Shown piece after piece: positions 18,585 through 27,496 of a DNA stretch of 64,000 nucleotides (position 1 is its first letter; each line of letters starts with the position of its first letter). The notes beneath the pieces are model-generated. The model was given only the letters and a program-made list of their open reading frames with translations. It was not told where the DNA came from and made no database searches. This stretch comes from Bacillota bacterium (GTDB taxonomy: Bacteria > Bacillota_A > Clostridia > Lachnospirales > Lachnospiraceae), in contig JAEYMU010000035.1 of NCBI GenBank assembly GCA_023407175.1, forward strand, positions 186,001-250,000, in the 5' to 3' direction. A program made the translations under genes and the position numbers.

Positions 18585-19121
18585 TTGCGAAAAGATTTGA
18601 AGAATAGTGGAATGACCTTATTGGAGCTTATCCTTGCAATGGCTATTTCGGTCATTGTAGTAATGATGATCATAGCCTTTATCAGCGGAGCGCTTAGGGT
18701 ATTTCGAAAAACGAATAATGAGGTCAATCTTCAAATGGAGGCACAGACAACGATGAATCAGTTGACAGGTCTTCTTATGGAGGCAAGTATGGTTACGGAG
18801 TCTGTGACAGATCCGGATAGATATTATATAGCGAATGTTGCCGATTATGGCTTGGCTGTGATCTTTGACAGGGGAGGCAACAGGCTGTATCTGGTGGAGC
18901 TTGGCAGCAGTGATAATTATGAAACGGTAGCCTTCACTGAGCAGGAGAATCTGCTTGCGGAATATGTAAAGGAATTTTCCATAATACCGGAGGATGGGGC
19001 CTTGCGCGAGATTGTTTTAGAGCTGCAGATAGATGGGCAGGATATCTATAAGCTTGAAAGCAGGGTGGAGCTTAGAAACTACGTGACACCGACACCCACA
19101 CCGGTACCGCGTCCAACCTAG
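18585..19121 (+). CDS. Minor prepilin (PilW/PulJ-like)
   Basis: 178 residues. MRKDLKNSG then MTLLELILAMAISVIVVMMI is a class III signal with Glu at +5. The domain that follows resembles the PulJ/PilW group in length and in its NEVNLQMEAQTTMNQLTG helix. It ends in a proline-rich tail, PTPTPVPRPT. The start is a TTG at 18585 with GAGGTGG 5 bases before. It is followed by a palindromic repeat and then by the giant exported protein. Confidence 0.85.
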   Translation: MRKDLKNSGMTLLELILAMAISVIVVMMIIAFISGALRVFRKTNNEVNLQMEAQTTMNQLTGLLMEASMVTESVTDPDRYYIANVADYGLAVIFDRGGNRLYLVELGSSDNYETVAFTEQENLLAEYVKEFSIIPEDGALREIVLELQIDGQDIYKLESRVELRNYVTPTPTPVPRPT

Positions 19122-19175
19122 TGTCACGATACGGCGCGGCGCTGCTGCTTTTTGCGGCGGCGGGAACGGTAACAC
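19121..19175. repeat. Palindromic intergenic repeat, divergent copy
   Basis: An imperfect inverted repeat bounded by GTGTCACGAT and GGTAACAC with the core GCTGCTGCTTTTTGCGG. The core and the GGTAAC end match the two repeats at 43357-43404 and 44323-44367. It begins on the last base of the minor prepilin stop codon. Likeness to the other two is partial, so membership in that family is probable rather than certain. Confidence 0.45.
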
Positions 19176-19230
19176 ACGGGGAATGAAGCAAAAGCGTTTG
19201 TTCGAATAGAGCAGAGGAGGCCATACATAG

Positions 19231-22200
19231 ATGAAGAAGATATTGAAAAGATTATTATTTATCATCATACCGGTGATTATATTGGCGGTTCCTTACTTTA
19301 TGGACAGAATTAGCGCGGATGAGGCGGATTATACCGAAATTACGGTTACCCCCACTCCAGGTGCGGGCACTTCTACTTCCGGTAATAAATATCTTATCCT
19401 GGAGATTGTACCTTATAAGGCGCTTGGGGAAATGGGATATCTGGTCGGGGGACAGGAACCGATTGATGAAGCCTTATTCACGAGCAGCTCCAATGCTGCC
19501 GGAATGCTGTCCTTCCTGGGGGGTGCCATCTCCTCCTATCAGGCATATAAGGTTAAGGATTTGCCCTCATCAGGCAATCAGGACAGCGGCTGGGTTCCGA
19601 TCAAAACCTACGCATCCCAGGGCGGATATTTTAAATATGTGGGCTATGGCAACGGATATTATCAGAAGAAGACGCATCAGACAGCATATACCCAGGTTGC
19701 CGACGGCACGGGCAATTATATGGCGAAGCTTGACTCGGAGAATACTGATATTTATACAGGCAGTTGGAATCAGACCAATTACAAGAATGTTAATGCTTAC
19801 TTCGCATACGGAACGTCAACGGGAGCTTCTCTTTACAGTACAAGCAATACCTATCAGCCTGTCAGTGTGATAAGAGTCTCAGATCATACGGGAGATTATG
19901 ATTATAATGCGGATAAGGCGGCCTTTGAGCTGAACAAGGGAAGGGGAGAATATGATGTCCTGTTCAAGCGCTCTTATGGGGGCTCAAACAGTTATTATAT
20001 GACAAACGACTATGAGATCGTCGATGACTGCTCAGGAGAGTATTCCTGGACTCTGACCTATGTGGAGAAGACCGGTGGCAACTATACCAGAAATACAGCG
20101 GCTACAACCTTTACCTATAGCGAGTACGACCATAGTAACTGTGCCTACAACTGGGTAGAGGACAGCGGTGCGGTAAGTCGGGAAAACTTTACCGTGGAAG
20201 GGACAGCAGGTACACAATCGGAGAAAATCTGGATTCGGAATCAGAAAGTAATAGTAATGAAGCAATACAGCTTCGGAGTTACTTTGGTAAATAATGAATG
20301 GTTTAAACGTCTGGTTCTGGGACTGAGCGACGCCCAATGTGATCAGATGGACGTTGAGGTTGTAACGCTTACCCCTGCACAGCTGAATACTTCCCAGTAT
20401 CAGCATTATCTAAAGGAAGCGAACCTGTTCTATATTAATGCAAACTATAACCATAATTACAGCTATATTACACTCTATGAGTCCTATAGCTATGAAGGGC
20501 TGGCCTTAAGCTCGTCACAAAAATACGGCTATCTTCAGGCACATGATCTGTTAAGCTTTGGTGTAAATGATTTAAGCTGGACCAGCACCATGCTTGCCTT
20601 TAATCGGATTGCCGGGGTAAAATCGGATGGAAGCCTGGGCGGCTACCGGGCGGGAGTGGTATTTGACTACAGACTTTTCCAGGATGCAATCAACGGTGCC
20701 AGCGGATACCAGGATTATCGTGATTTTGTAACAGTGAGCTTTACGGAAAACGGTTCCAATGCCACAGTATGTAATGTGGCCAAGCTGTATATTATGGTTT
20801 ATCAGAGGGATGCTGCAGAATTCTATAAGCTGTTCTTAAGTCCCACGGCCCCTCTTCACATTACTACAGTCAGCTCAGGAGCTGCGAGCCGTAATTCGAC
20901 GGGAACTACGGGAAGCTTTGTACGTCCCGGCAGCAGCGCGTCAGCTACCAGTGTGGAAGCTACCTTCTGGAACGGCAATACCTTCTGCCCTTATTATCTG
21001 GATTATGACGGAACGCTGGTCAACTGGACGGATTGGTGGAACCGTAAAAGCATAATAGCACAGTATATCCCGAATTATAATATATCCAGCCAGACCACTG
21101 ATATGACCTCCAACGTTCTGGTTTTCAATGGCACTGACATATTTACAGAGAAATTCATTCAGCCCGCCTATAGCATGCCCCAGGATGCTCTGGATGCGGC
21201 AAAGAGCTATCTGGCGTCGATTGGAGTGGATACCTCCTCTGTCAGCTCGCTTAAGCTGTTCAACTATCTTGTGGTTTCTACGGACAGCGGTACCGGATAT
21301 GGCAACGGAACGGAGGAAGACTCTTCGGGAACAGTGGATGACGGAGGCGGAGGGACTAATTTACGCTCCTATTACAGCGTGCTCAATATTGAGCCAACTG
21401 CGGATTTTGCAGCGTCAGAGGCTAATATCAATCGAATATTTGTTGGTTATAATATAAAGATTACCAACATGACCAGCGCGCAATTCAATGAAAATATACA
21501 GGACATTAATACCCATTACGATATGATCTATATCGGCGGGGCTTCCGGAAGGTATAATAAATCGGGTTCAACCCTGGTGTATAATGATGAGAGCCTGGGT
21601 CAAAGTGTATATCATTCCGGTGATAAAATCACGGCGAGCGATACCAGAACCTATACCGGCAGTGATTTCACAGAGCAAAAAATCGGGGAATTGTATAATT
21701 TCCTGGAGGCGGGATATCCGGTTGTTATGGAGAAGGAAATATATCAGCTGAGTTCCTCTGTGAAAAATAATACAAAGCTGTACAGCTTTATTCAGGATGT
21801 GACCAGAACAGGTTCTTCCTATAAGAATAATATTTTTAACTATGAGAGTTTTTATAATGGTAGCAGTATTTTCCAGCCGAACGGAGATAAGATGACAGCT
21901 CTGAAAACGCGGCTGAATATTGAGCGGCCGCAGATTCAGATAATAGAGCCGGTAATACAAAGCGATGCGGAAACAAATTATTTTTATTTGAATGACCGGG
22001 GCGAGTTTGTGATAACCTTTGCAGTATTGCCCAACAAGCGGCAGGAGGATGAAAGCCTTTATTACAGTGCATACCTGTATATGGACTATAATAATGACGG
22101 TATCTTCTCCTCCGGCGAATTGATGAATGTAAACTTAAGGAATGGAGTTTCCAATATCGGCTTCCATGAAAGCTATTCTACCAGGCATCAATATACCTAT

Positions 22201-24159
22201 GATATGTCGGGCTATAACGGTGCCCATCAGTGGAAGGTGGAGGTAATACGCCAGTCCGTTGATGCAGCGGGAGGCTTTCATGATACACCGGTACGAAGTG
22301 AGATTACAGGGTATGTGTCCAATACGGATCGTCAGACCATAAACATCCTGCAGATTATGGACAACACTACCTCAGATTCTACAGCATATTCTCTGGAGGA
22401 AGCGGTAAAACCAGAGAATGTAAACAGCCTGATACGCAAATGGGGAGGCCTTGGAACAACACAGATTTCGGGGTACCGTACCGATGGGAAGCTGGTGGAC
22501 TACGATTTAGTATTTCATACGATGACAGTGGAGGAATTTCTGGGATTGTATGCGGAGAACCCGTATGATCCTTCCAATCCTCCGACCAACCATCTGGCGG
22601 ATTATCAGCTTTTGATTATCGATAATCAGACTGATGTCATAAATAACTCGAATGGAGCTCTGACGAATATTAAAGCAGCAATATCAGGGGGCAAGAGCGT
22701 TATTTTTACCAAGGGCTCAATTACCAGTGAGAATCAGGGCAATTATTTAAGTACTCCGTTATTTGAAGTGAATCAAAAAACCTATGCAAAGCTTTGCCGG
22801 ATTGCCAAAGCGACAAACCTGAATCCCTATTATATTTTTAATTTTACGAGCAGCGGGTTTGCCTCGGCGATGAATTCAGATTCAACCTATACCACCGGCT
22901 GGATCACAAAAGCCAATGAAGGAGTAGTGGCGGAATATCCTTATAAGATTGACAGTGCGGCGATCATAAGGAACAATATGTATTCGGAGGATGCCTTAAA
23001 GGCCTATAGCCTGACAGATGCGGAGCCTCTCATCGGGTGGTTTTGCCTGTCGGATACGGCAAGCCCCACTGTTCGGGCCAAAACTCCGTCGGCTACCTAT
23101 ACGGTGAGTACCTATAGCGGTATGTACAGCTCATCACCGGAGGATGTAAGAAATAACTATTATCTTGTTAACCGGGGAAATGTGTATTATTCCGGAATTG
23201 TACTTGATGCGCAGCATGACAGTGCTGGAAATGATATGGAAATCAAGCTCTTTATCAATACGATTACAGCAGCCTACCGTTACACGGGACATGCTGTGAT
23301 GAAGGCTCCGGAAATCGAGATCGATGATGTCGCAGGACAAGAGCCGGAAGATGATACAGTTGAGCTTACGAAAGCACTCATCGGAGACCGGACAGAGATT
23401 CCTGTAACCTTTACCATTTCCAACAGCTCCTCCAAGATGGAGCTTTCCATTCTGTGGGATGCTTCCGAGGCTGCCACAAGCGGTTGGAAGCTTTATAAAT
23501 CCACTGACTTTGGTCCTGTTTTGGTTACGGATTACACCGATTTGGTTAATATGACCTATATGCTTTATGTTCCGGTGGATGCACTGGCAGGAACCCATAC
23601 CCTGACGTTAAGTGCAAAAAATCGAAATACAGTTAATTCTGAGGATACTTTAACAACAACTATAGTATATAATGGAGAATTACCGGTTATAACATTAGAA
23701 AATAGTAATCTGATTACGATTCAGGGGCTTGACAATACAAGGCAATACATGTATGTTGATATTGATTACGCTACGATTGATTATAACAGCTTAGACAGCG
23801 GTGACGAAGGAAGCAGGGAAGAAGAGAGCGATGCTTTAGCGGACCGTGATCCCGTAAGGCTGGAGTTTGCGATTTCCAATATTTCAGATCCAACGAAGGT
23901 CAGAATTACTGTGACGGATTCATCCGGAAATGCAATATCCGTGGTAGACAATAAAGTTTATAACAGGGATTCGTCTTTACCGGATTACAGCCTGAACGCT
24001 TATCAGGTTGTGGCTGGCAGCTATTATATCGAGCTTCCGGTTAATATCTTAAGTGGCGTAAGCAGCAAAGAAGTTGTTATAACAGCCGCTGTCGATGATA
24101 GTTTAAAGGCACAGGCGTCAGTAACTTTAAAAAGACGGAGCTTATTCCAATTGGATTAG
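19231..24159 (+). CDS. Giant exported protein, candidate pilus-tip adhesin (DUF5057-like)
   Basis: 1642 residues with an N-terminal signal peptide or anchor (about 5-24), a TPTPG linker and then a Tyr/Asn/Ser/Thr-rich ectodomain. There is no LPXTG motif and no C-terminal helix. Three related units seem to recur: a strand like YLILEIVPY (about 52), SVLNIEP (about 713) and INILQIMD (about 1036), each followed by a segment of the form TLTPAQLN, NMTSAQFN or TMTVEEFL and then a strand with LFYINA, MIYIGG or LLIIDN. A perfect EF-hand-type loop, DYNNDGIFSSGE, lies at about 952-963. Being the last gene of the pilus locus, it may take the role PilY1 plays in Gram-negatives; this is inference. I believe the family is DUF5057 but could not check. 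Confidence 0.7.
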   Translation: MKKILKRLLFIIIPVIILAVPYFMDRISADEADYTEITVTPTPGAGTSTSGNKYLILEIVPYKALGEMGYLVGGQEPIDEALFTSSSNAAGMLSFLGGAISSYQAYKVKDLPSSGNQDSGWVPIKTYASQGGYFKYVGYGNGYYQKKTHQTAYTQVADGTGNYMAKLDSENTDIYTGSWNQTNYKNVNAYFAYGTSTGASLYSTSNTYQPVSVIRVSDHTGDYDYNADKAAFELNKGRGEYDVLFKRSYGGSNSYYMTNDYEIVDDCSGEYSWTLTYVEKTGGNYTRNTAATTFTYSEYDHSNCAYNWVEDSGAVSRENFTVEGTAGTQSEKIWIRNQKVIVMKQYSFGVTLVNNEWFKRLVLGLSDAQCDQMDVEVVTLTPAQLNTSQYQHYLKEANLFYINANYNHNYSYITLYESYSYEGLALSSSQKYGYLQAHDLLSFGVNDLSWTSTMLAFNRIAGVKSDGSLGGYRAGVVFDYRLFQDAINGASGYQDYRDFVTVSFTENGSNATVCNVAKLYIMVYQRDAAEFYKLFLSPTAPLHITTVSSGAASRNSTGTTGSFVRPGSSASATSVEATFWNGNTFCPYYLDYDGTLVNWTDWWNRKSIIAQYIPNYNISSQTTDMTSNVLVFNGTDIFTEKFIQPAYSMPQDALDAAKSYLASIGVDTSSVSSLKLFNYLVVSTDSGTGYGNGTEEDSSGTVDDGGGGTNLRSYYSVLNIEPTADFAASEANINRIFVGYNIKITNMTSAQFNENIQDINTHYDMIYIGGASGRYNKSGSTLVYNDESLGQSVYHSGDKITASDTRTYTGSDFTEQKIGELYNFLEAGYPVVMEKEIYQLSSSVKNNTKLYSFIQDVTRTGSSYKNNIFNYESFYNGSSIFQPNGDKMTALKTRLNIERPQIQIIEPVIQSDAETNYFYLNDRGEFVITFAVLPNKRQEDESLYYSAYLYMDYNNDGIFSSGELMNVNLRNGVSNIGFHESYSTRHQYTYDMSGYNGAHQWKVEVIRQSVDAAGGFHDTPVRSEITGYVSNTDRQTINILQIMDNTTSDSTAYSLEEAVKPENVNSLIRKWGGLGTTQISGYRTDGKLVDYDLVFHTMTVEEFLGLYAENPYDPSNPPTNHLADYQLLIIDNQTDVINNSNGALTNIKAAISGGKSVIFTKGSITSENQGNYLSTPLFEVNQKTYAKLCRIAKATNLNPYYIFNFTSSGFASAMNSDSTYTTGWITKANEGVVAEYPYKIDSAAIIRNNMYSEDALKAYSLTDAEPLIGWFCLSDTASPTVRAKTPSATYTVSTYSGMYSSSPEDVRNNYYLVNRGNVYYSGIVLDAQHDSAGNDMEIKLFINTITAAYRYTGHAVMKAPEIEIDDVAGQEPEDDTVELTKALIGDRTEIPVTFTISNSSSKMELSILWDASEAATSGWKLYKSTDFGPVLVTDYTDLVNMTYMLYVPVDALAGTHTLTLSAKNRNTVNSEDTLTTTIVYNGELPVITLENSNLITIQGLDNTRQYMYVDIDYATIDYNSLDSGDEGSREEESDALADRDPVRLEFAISNISDPTKVRITVTDSSGNAISVVDNKVYNRDSSLPDYSLNAYQVVAGSYYIELPVNILSGVSSKEVVITAAVDDSLKAQASVTLKRRSLFQLD

Positions 24160-24189
24160 TTGTAAAATAACGGCAGCATTGGAGGACAC

Positions 24190-24624
24190 ATGAAAGATCG
24201 TTTGAAGGATTTAGTGAAAAGAGCCTTCCATATAGTTTTCAGCAGAGAATTCATCAGCTATGGAATCGCAGGTGTGCTTACCACCCTGGTAAATTATATC
24301 AGCTTCCATATCCTTTGCAATATCCTTGGGATTGAGGATTTGATAGCAAATGCAATCGCATGGGTACTGGCGGTAGCTTTTGCCTATATTGTAAATGATA
24401 AGCTGGTATTTCTTCAGCAAAAGAACAATACGAGGGGGGAAGCAGTCAAAGTAACAAAATTCTTCGGAGCCAGAATCCTTACCTTGATTGTTGAAGAAAT
24501 GGGTATCCTCATATTTGTTAAGATTTGCGGATATAACAATCTGGTTGTGAAAGCCTTTTTAGCAGTGATCGTTATTATTTTGAACTATATATTGAGTAAA
24601 TTGTATGTCTTCAAAAGCAAATGA
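24190..24624 (+). CDS. GtrA-family membrane protein
   Basis: 144 residues with four membrane helices. The GtrA pattern is visible: FISYGIAGVLTTLVNYISF near the start, NAIAWVLAVAFAYIVNDKLVF in the middle, and a last helix ending in NYILSKLYVFK. Members are thought to help lipid-linked sugars cross the membrane for polysaccharide or glycan modification. It starts 31 bases after the giant gene with GGAGG upstream, so it may share the pilus transcript. It could be involved in glycosylating pilins, but there is no glycosyltransferase next to it. Confidence 0.88.
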   Translation: MKDRLKDLVKRAFHIVFSREFISYGIAGVLTTLVNYISFHILCNILGIEDLIANAIAWVLAVAFAYIVNDKLVFLQQKNNTRGEAVKVTKFFGARILTLIVEEMGILIFVKICGYNNLVVKAFLAVIVIILNYILSKLYVFKSK

Positions 24625-24702
24625 TACAACTGTCAGTTGCTAAGACTAAAATCTCATCAGCTTAAAAACTGCTGTAACTAGCAGTCACCTGACAACAGGA
24701 AA

Positions 24703-24760
24703 AACCGGGTAGAATAAAGGCAGCATCACGCAGGATGATGCTCCTTGAATATGCCCGGTT
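24703..24760 (+). terminator. Large two-part hairpin after the GtrA gene
   Basis: Outer arms AACCGGG (24703-24709) and CCCGGTT (24754-24760) enclose an inner stem AGCATCA/TGATGCT (24722-24742). ATACTTTT follows. It is likely the terminator of the pilus transcript; a small structured RNA is the alternative. The rest of the 286-base gap (24625-24910) shows nothing I recognise. Confidence 0.5.
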
Positions 24761-24910
24761 ATACTTTTGAGAAATCCTATGTTGAACCTATCAAATACAT
24801 AATAAAATAAACGCGGAAGAATACGGGTGTGCCGTCTCATTCATCTTTAGCTAAACAATGCCGAATATGAACGGGACAGTACACTGCGGTATCTGCAGGA
24901 ATGGAGTCAT

Positions 24911-26119
24911 ATGAGCAAAGAAAAAGCAGTTGTTAAAATAAAAAAGGGGGAAGGGCGCTCCCTAAAAAGCGGAGGACTTTGGATTTACGACAATGAGATC
25001 GATACAATAAGCGGCTCCTTTGAAAATGGTGACCTGGCAGCAGTTCATGATTTTGACGATTATTATCTGGGCTGCGGCTTTATCAATACCAGGTCAAAGA
25101 TTACCGTAAGAATGATGACGAGAGTAAAGGGTCAGGAGATTGACCATGATTTTCTCACAATGCGTGTAAAGGCAGCCTGGGATTATCGGAAGGCCACTGT
25201 GGATACAGGGAGCTGTCGCATCATCTTTGGGGAAGCAGATTTCCTACCGGGACTGGTGGTTGATAAATTCTCCGATGTACTTGTTGTGCAGTCACTGGCT
25301 CTGGGAATTGACCGCTTTAAGCAGGAAATTATCGGAATACTTAAGGAACTGCTTGCAAAGGATGATATTGCCATCCGGGGCGTCTATGAGCGCAGTGATG
25401 CCAAGGTACGTGAAAATGAAGGAATGGAACGGGTTAAAGGCTTTCTTGGAGAACCCTTCGATACCAAGGTAGAGATATCAGAGAATGGTGTCAGGTACTA
25501 TGTAGATGTGGCAGAGGGACAAAAGACCGGCTTCTTTCTGGATCAGAAATATAATCGGGCTGCTATTGCTAAGCTTTGCAAGGGGGCGCGTGTGCTGGAT
25601 TGCTTTACCCATACCGGTTCCTTTGCGTTAAATGCCGGACGAAACGGCGCAAGGGAAGTGATTGGGGTTGATGCCTCAGACCTGGGTGTTGCCCAGGCAA
25701 CGGAAAATGCAGCTCTGAACGGGCTTTCCGATCGGGTCAAGTTCATCACAGCGGATGTATTTGAGCTGTTACCGGAATATGAGCGGAAGGGAGAGCTTTT
25801 TGACGTGGTGATCCTTGATCCCCCCGCTTTTACAAAATCGAAGAATTCAGTAAAAAATGCAATCAAGGGCTACAGGGAGATTAACCTAAGGGCTATGAAG
25901 CTGGTCAGGGACGGCGGTTATCTTGCAACCTGCTCCTGTTCCCATTTCATGACTCCGGATTTATTTGCGGAGACCATCGGGCAGGCCGCCAGAAATGTAA
26001 AGAAAAGAATACGGCAGGTGGAATACCGAACACAGGCACCGGACCATCCGATTCTTTGGTCAGCAGATGAATCCTATTATCTGAAATTCTTTATCTTTCA
26101 GGTGGTTAACGAGAAATAA
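24911..26119 (+). CDS. rlmI: Class I rRNA methyltransferase, RlmI-like
   Basis: 402 residues. An N-terminal PUA-like domain (about 1-75, beginning with KIKKGEGRSLKSGGLWIYDNEI) precedes a central linker domain and a Rossmann-fold methyltransferase. The SAM-binding region includes VLDCFTHTGSFALNAGRNGA, and the catalytic DPPAF motif of the m5C type is in VILDPPAFTKSK. A second conserved cysteine motif, TCSCSHF, follows. RlmI methylates a cytosine of 23S rRNA in E. coli; the exact target here is assumed from the family. Cytoplasmic. Likely in one unit with folC, 42 bases downstream. Confidence 0.88.
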   Translation: MSKEKAVVKIKKGEGRSLKSGGLWIYDNEIDTISGSFENGDLAAVHDFDDYYLGCGFINTRSKITVRMMTRVKGQEIDHDFLTMRVKAAWDYRKATVDTGSCRIIFGEADFLPGLVVDKFSDVLVVQSLALGIDRFKQEIIGILKELLAKDDIAIRGVYERSDAKVRENEGMERVKGFLGEPFDTKVEISENGVRYYVDVAEGQKTGFFLDQKYNRAAIAKLCKGARVLDCFTHTGSFALNAGRNGAREVIGVDASDLGVAQATENAALNGLSDRVKFITADVFELLPEYERKGELFDVVILDPPAFTKSKNSVKNAIKGYREINLRAMKLVRDGGYLATCSCSHFMTPDLFAETIGQAARNVKKRIRQVEYRTQAPDHPILWSADESYYLKFFIFQVVNEK

Positions 26120-26161
26120 CACATATTAGTTTACAGTGATGATCAGCAGCAGGAGGCAGAG

Positions 26162-27496
26162 ATGACATACAGGGAGGCACGAGAATTTATTGATAATTCC
26201 GGCAGGTACGGCAGTAAGCTGGGGCTGACGGCAATTACCGAGCTTATGAAGCGTTTGGGAAACCCGCAGGAGAAGTTAAAAATAATCCATGTGGCGGGTA
26301 CCAATGGCAAGGGCTCCACCACAGCGATGCTTGCAGCTATCCTGACAGCAGAAGGGTACCTCGTTGGCAGGTATATTTCACCTGCGGTTTTTTCCTACCG
26401 GGAGAGGATTCAGATCGGTACGGAGGCTATAGCAGAGCAGGCTGTGGGAGATACGATGGAAGCAATCAAACCGGTCTGTGAGGCTATGGTAAAAGACGGC
26501 TTCGGGCATCCCACCACCTTTGAGCTTGAAACTGCCATGGCATTCTTATATTTTGCCAGGGAGCAGGTGGATTTTGCAGTCATTGAGGTGGGGCTAGGCG
26601 GCCGGCTGGATGCAACCAATGTAATCCGTTACCCGGTTCTTAGCGTGATAACCTCTGTCAGTATGGACCATATGCAATACCTTGGAGATACCTTAGAGAA
26701 AATCACAAGGGAAAAGGCAGGGATTATTAAGAAGGGCGCACCGGTTGTCACCGGCAATACGGACACTAGGGTGATTGGCGTAATAAGGCAGGTCTGCCAT
26801 GAGAGGGGAGTAAAGCTGATAGAAGTAGCAGGAGATATCTTCGTATCAGAGGCGGCAGCATCAGGTACAGCCTCCGCGCTTTCGAATATCAGGCTTTCGC
26901 CGGAGGGAAGTAAATTCTCTTATGAAGGACAGGAATATGAAATTCAGCTTTCGGGAGAATACCAGATAGCCAATGCCGTATTAGCGATCCAGGCGGTAAA
27001 GACGCTTCGGGAATTGGGCTATGCGGTGAAGGAAAGCAGCATAATAAACGGTCTTAAGCAGGCAAGATGGAGCGGAAGGCTGGAAATTCTCGCAAGAAAG
27101 CCTTATTTTATTATAGACGGGGCCCATAACGAGGATGCTGCGCTGCAGCTAAGGAAGGTATTGCTGGATTTATATCAGGATACAAGAAAAATATTTATCC
27201 TGGGAGTTCTGGCTGATAAGGAGTATGAGAAAATACTGAAAATAACAGCCCCGCTGGCCGGTGTTATAATAACCGTAACACCGGATAACAGCAGGGCTTT
27301 GGCTTCTTCCCTGTTGGCCAGAGAAGCGGGCGCTTACACTGACGCAAGGATTATTGATGCAGACAGTATTGAGAATGCAGTCAAGGCAGCCTATGAGCAG
27401 GCTCGTCCGGAGGATATGATTCTGGCCTTCGGTTCCCTTTCCTATCTTGGAGCGCTTAAGGAGTACCGGTCGGAGTGGGAGAAGCAGCTGCAGTAA
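26162..27496 (+). CDS. folC: Bifunctional folylpolyglutamate / dihydrofolate synthase
   Basis: 444 residues. A Mur-ligase-like enzyme that adds glutamate to folates using ATP. Seen: the P-loop GTNGKGSTTAML (about 46-57), the VIEVGLGGRLDATNV block, SVSMDHMQYLGDT and, in the C-terminal domain, IIDGAHNEDA. All are hallmark FolC motifs. AGGAGGC is placed 5 bases ahead of the ATG. Its last 41 bases overlap the end of the convergent gene on the minus strand. Confidence 0.93.
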   Translation: MTYREAREFIDNSGRYGSKLGLTAITELMKRLGNPQEKLKIIHVAGTNGKGSTTAMLAAILTAEGYLVGRYISPAVFSYRERIQIGTEAIAEQAVGDTMEAIKPVCEAMVKDGFGHPTTFELETAMAFLYFAREQVDFAVIEVGLGGRLDATNVIRYPVLSVITSVSMDHMQYLGDTLEKITREKAGIIKKGAPVVTGNTDTRVIGVIRQVCHERGVKLIEVAGDIFVSEAAASGTASALSNIRLSPEGSKFSYEGQEYEIQLSGEYQIANAVLAIQAVKTLRELGYAVKESSIINGLKQARWSGRLEILARKPYFIIDGAHNEDAALQLRKVLLDLYQDTRKIFILGVLADKEYEKILKITAPLAGVIITVTPDNSRALASSLLAREAGAYTDARIIDADSIENAVKAAYEQARPEDMILAFGSLSYLGALKEYRSEWEKQLQ

